DNA from: Planctomycetota bacterium
GTDB lineage: Bacteria; Planctomycetota; Phycisphaerae; Phycisphaerales; SM1A02
Reading direction: 5' to 3'
DNA length: 8,072 bases
Assembly (NCBI GenBank): GCA_022567855.1
Contig: JADFGE010000120.1
Span: 1 to 8,072, forward strand
This document shows positions 7,302-8,072 of the stretch, in pieces. Position 1 is the stretch's first letter; every line of letters begins with the position of its first letter. Both the position numbers and the translations under genes were made by a program. Under the pieces are notes generated by a model, which did not search any database, was not told where the DNA came from, and saw nothing but the letters and a program-made list of their open reading frames with translations.

Positions 7302-7831
7302 CAATCTCCACGAAGATCGTGAATCCGCCGCATCCGGCAACCTTGAGCGACGCCCAACTCAAGAAACAGTGCCGTACCACTTTCGGACGAGCATCGGGCC
7401 CCGGCGGGCAGCATCGCAACAAAGTGGAAACCGCAGTTGTGATTACACACGAACCGACGGGAATCCAAGCGCACGCTTCAGAGCGGCGCAGCCAATCGCA
7501 GAATCAACACGTCGCCAATCGCCGCCTCCGACTCAAATTAGCGATGAAGGTGCGCACGCACATCCACCCGCGCCGTTACAAGCCGACCGAACTCTGGCAG
7601 CGCCGTCGCCAAGGCGATAAACTCGCGATCAACCCCAAGAACCGCGACTACCCACCGCTGCTCGCCGAAGCGCTTGATGTGGTCGTCACCTGCGAATTCG
7701 ACGTCGGCGGGGCGGCGGGCATCCTCGGCATAACGATGTCACAGCTTGCGCGTCTCATCCGTCACGAACGCCACGCCTTCGCGATGGTCAACGAAGGCCG
7801 AACCGCGCGCGGATTGCAAGCGCTCAAATAG
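7298..7831 (+). CDS. Small GGQ peptide-chain release factor-like protein
   Basis: This 177-residue protein carries the class I release factor catalytic domain that hydrolyses peptidyl-tRNA on the ribosome. The catalytic GGQ is at 36-38 in GRASGPGGQHRNKVETAV, followed by ITHEPTGIQAHASERRSQSQNQ (49-70), which matches the conserved block after GGQ in RF1/RF2 and ArfB. It lacks the codon-recognition domains of RF1/RF2, so it cannot read stop codons in their way; a rescue role like ArfB is an inference. After a basic linker (about 83-117), residues about 120-177 form a compact domain with a helix-turn-helix look (AAGILGITMSQLARLIRHE) in place of the ArfB basic tail. Start: GTG 7298 overlaps the tsaD stop as GTGA and has no Shine-Dalgarno site, implying coupling; GTG 7319 is an alternative. 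Confidence 0.88.
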   Translation: MTISTKIVNPPHPATLSDAQLKKQCRTTFGRASGPGGQHRNKVETAVVITHEPTGIQAHASERRSQSQNQHVANRRLRLKLAMKVRTHIHPRRYKPTELWQRRRQGDKLAINPKNRDYPPLLAEALDVVVTCEFDVGGAAGILGITMSQLARLIRHERHAFAMVNEGRTARGLQALK

Positions 7832-7855
7832 CACTTTCGGTTGATACAGTCCGCG

Positions 7856-8072
7856 ATGAAGTCCTTACGATCAAAGCTTTTTCCGGAACTGAACCGATTT
7901 GGCACTGCTGATGAACGACGGCAGGCGTGGAAGAATGCGCAAGCGAAATTAATAAGAAAGCCGCTGTATTGGATCGCTGGGCTATCAATTATCGTTGCCG
8001 ATTTGGTGTTTGTGTTTTCACTGCCAGCACTTGGCATCCCTATGACAGAACGAGGAATCTGGCGAGGCATCG
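7856..8072 (+). CDS. Hypothetical membrane protein, N-terminal part (runs off the window)
   Basis: An open frame starts at ATG 7856, 24 bases after the GGQ gene stop and in the same frame, and is still open at the window edge after 72 codons. The protein begins MKSLRSKLFPELNRFG, then has a charged amphipathic stretch (TADERRQAWKNAQAKLIRK, 17-35) and a hydrophobic segment at about 36-60 (WIAGLSIIVADLVFVFSLPA) that should cross the membrane. I do not recognise the family. No Shine-Dalgarno site is visible. Base composition differs from its neighbours: 106 of 217 bases are G or C (49%), and it uses TTA, ATA, AGA and CTA codons, which are rare in the rest of the window. The N-terminal pattern looks like a real protein, but the incomplete frame limits certainty. 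Confidence 0.6.
   Translation, partial: MKSLRSKLFPELNRFGTADERRQAWKNAQAKLIRKPLYWIAGLSIIVADLVFVFSLPALGIPMTERGIWRGI

Noticed and set aside
7811..7855. A promoter for the right-edge gene (TTGCAA and GATACA)
   Set aside because: The two boxes are about 23 bases apart, outside the usual 16-19, and the first is inside the GGQ coding sequence.
7762..8070. A minus-strand open frame across the end of the GGQ gene and the right-edge gene
   Set aside because: It overlaps the conserved GGQ gene end, and its translation has no coherent hydrophobic or domain pattern, whereas the plus frame gives a sensible N-terminus and membrane segment.
1..8072. tRNA, rRNA, CRISPR arrays, insertion sequences, riboswitches
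   Set aside because: No cloverleaf-like arms, regularly spaced repeats, terminal inverted repeats, transposase motifs or known riboswitch cores were seen; no gene-free stretch exceeds about 155 bases.

Overview
This is a GC-rich bacterial chromosomal window with dense coding and no tRNA, rRNA, CRISPR array, insertion sequence or phage gene that I can see. The organism looks like a member of the Planctomycetota, perhaps a Phycisphaerae-like lineage. That is an inference from the style of the proteins: the M29 aminopeptidase subfamily, the GNRPGL variant in TsaD, and a short GGQ protein with an unusual C-terminus. It also fits the weak or absent Shine-Dalgarno sites. It is not a firm identification.

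Layout. Positions 1-1801 (+) hold the C-terminal two thirds of an MMPL/RND-type membrane exporter resembling HpnN. A 70-base convergent gap with a perfect 7-bp inverted repeat follows. On the minus strand, hflX (4445 to 3102) is followed by an M29-family metallo-aminopeptidase (about 2996 to 1872), probably as one transcription unit. A 154-base divergent region (4446-4599) separates hflX from a plus-strand cluster. This region holds -10-like sequences for both directions, a stem-loop in the hflX leader, and a strong AGGAGG site for the next gene. The cluster is a secreted or membrane-anchored S41 (CtpA/Prc-like) protease, 4600-6222; tsaD, 6219-7301; and a small GGQ release-factor-like protein, 7298-7831. 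The three are chained by two identical 4-base GTGA stop/start overlaps. After 24 bases a new, AT-richer membrane-protein gene begins at 7856 and runs off the window.

How the genes may work together. Most have housekeeping roles in translation and protein quality. HflX splits or rescues stalled ribosomes, the GGQ protein probably releases nascent chains, TsaD makes t6A37 on tRNA, the S41 protease trims or degrades envelope proteins, and the M29 enzyme recycles peptides. The GTGA overlaps suggest that the protease, TsaD and GGQ protein are translationally coupled. I do not see an obviously new multi-gene system. The best leads are the GGQ protein with its unfamiliar C-terminal domain, the Asp-to-Asn change in the second proton-relay position of the exporter, the long C-terminal extension of the S41 protease, and the compositionally distinct gene at the right edge.
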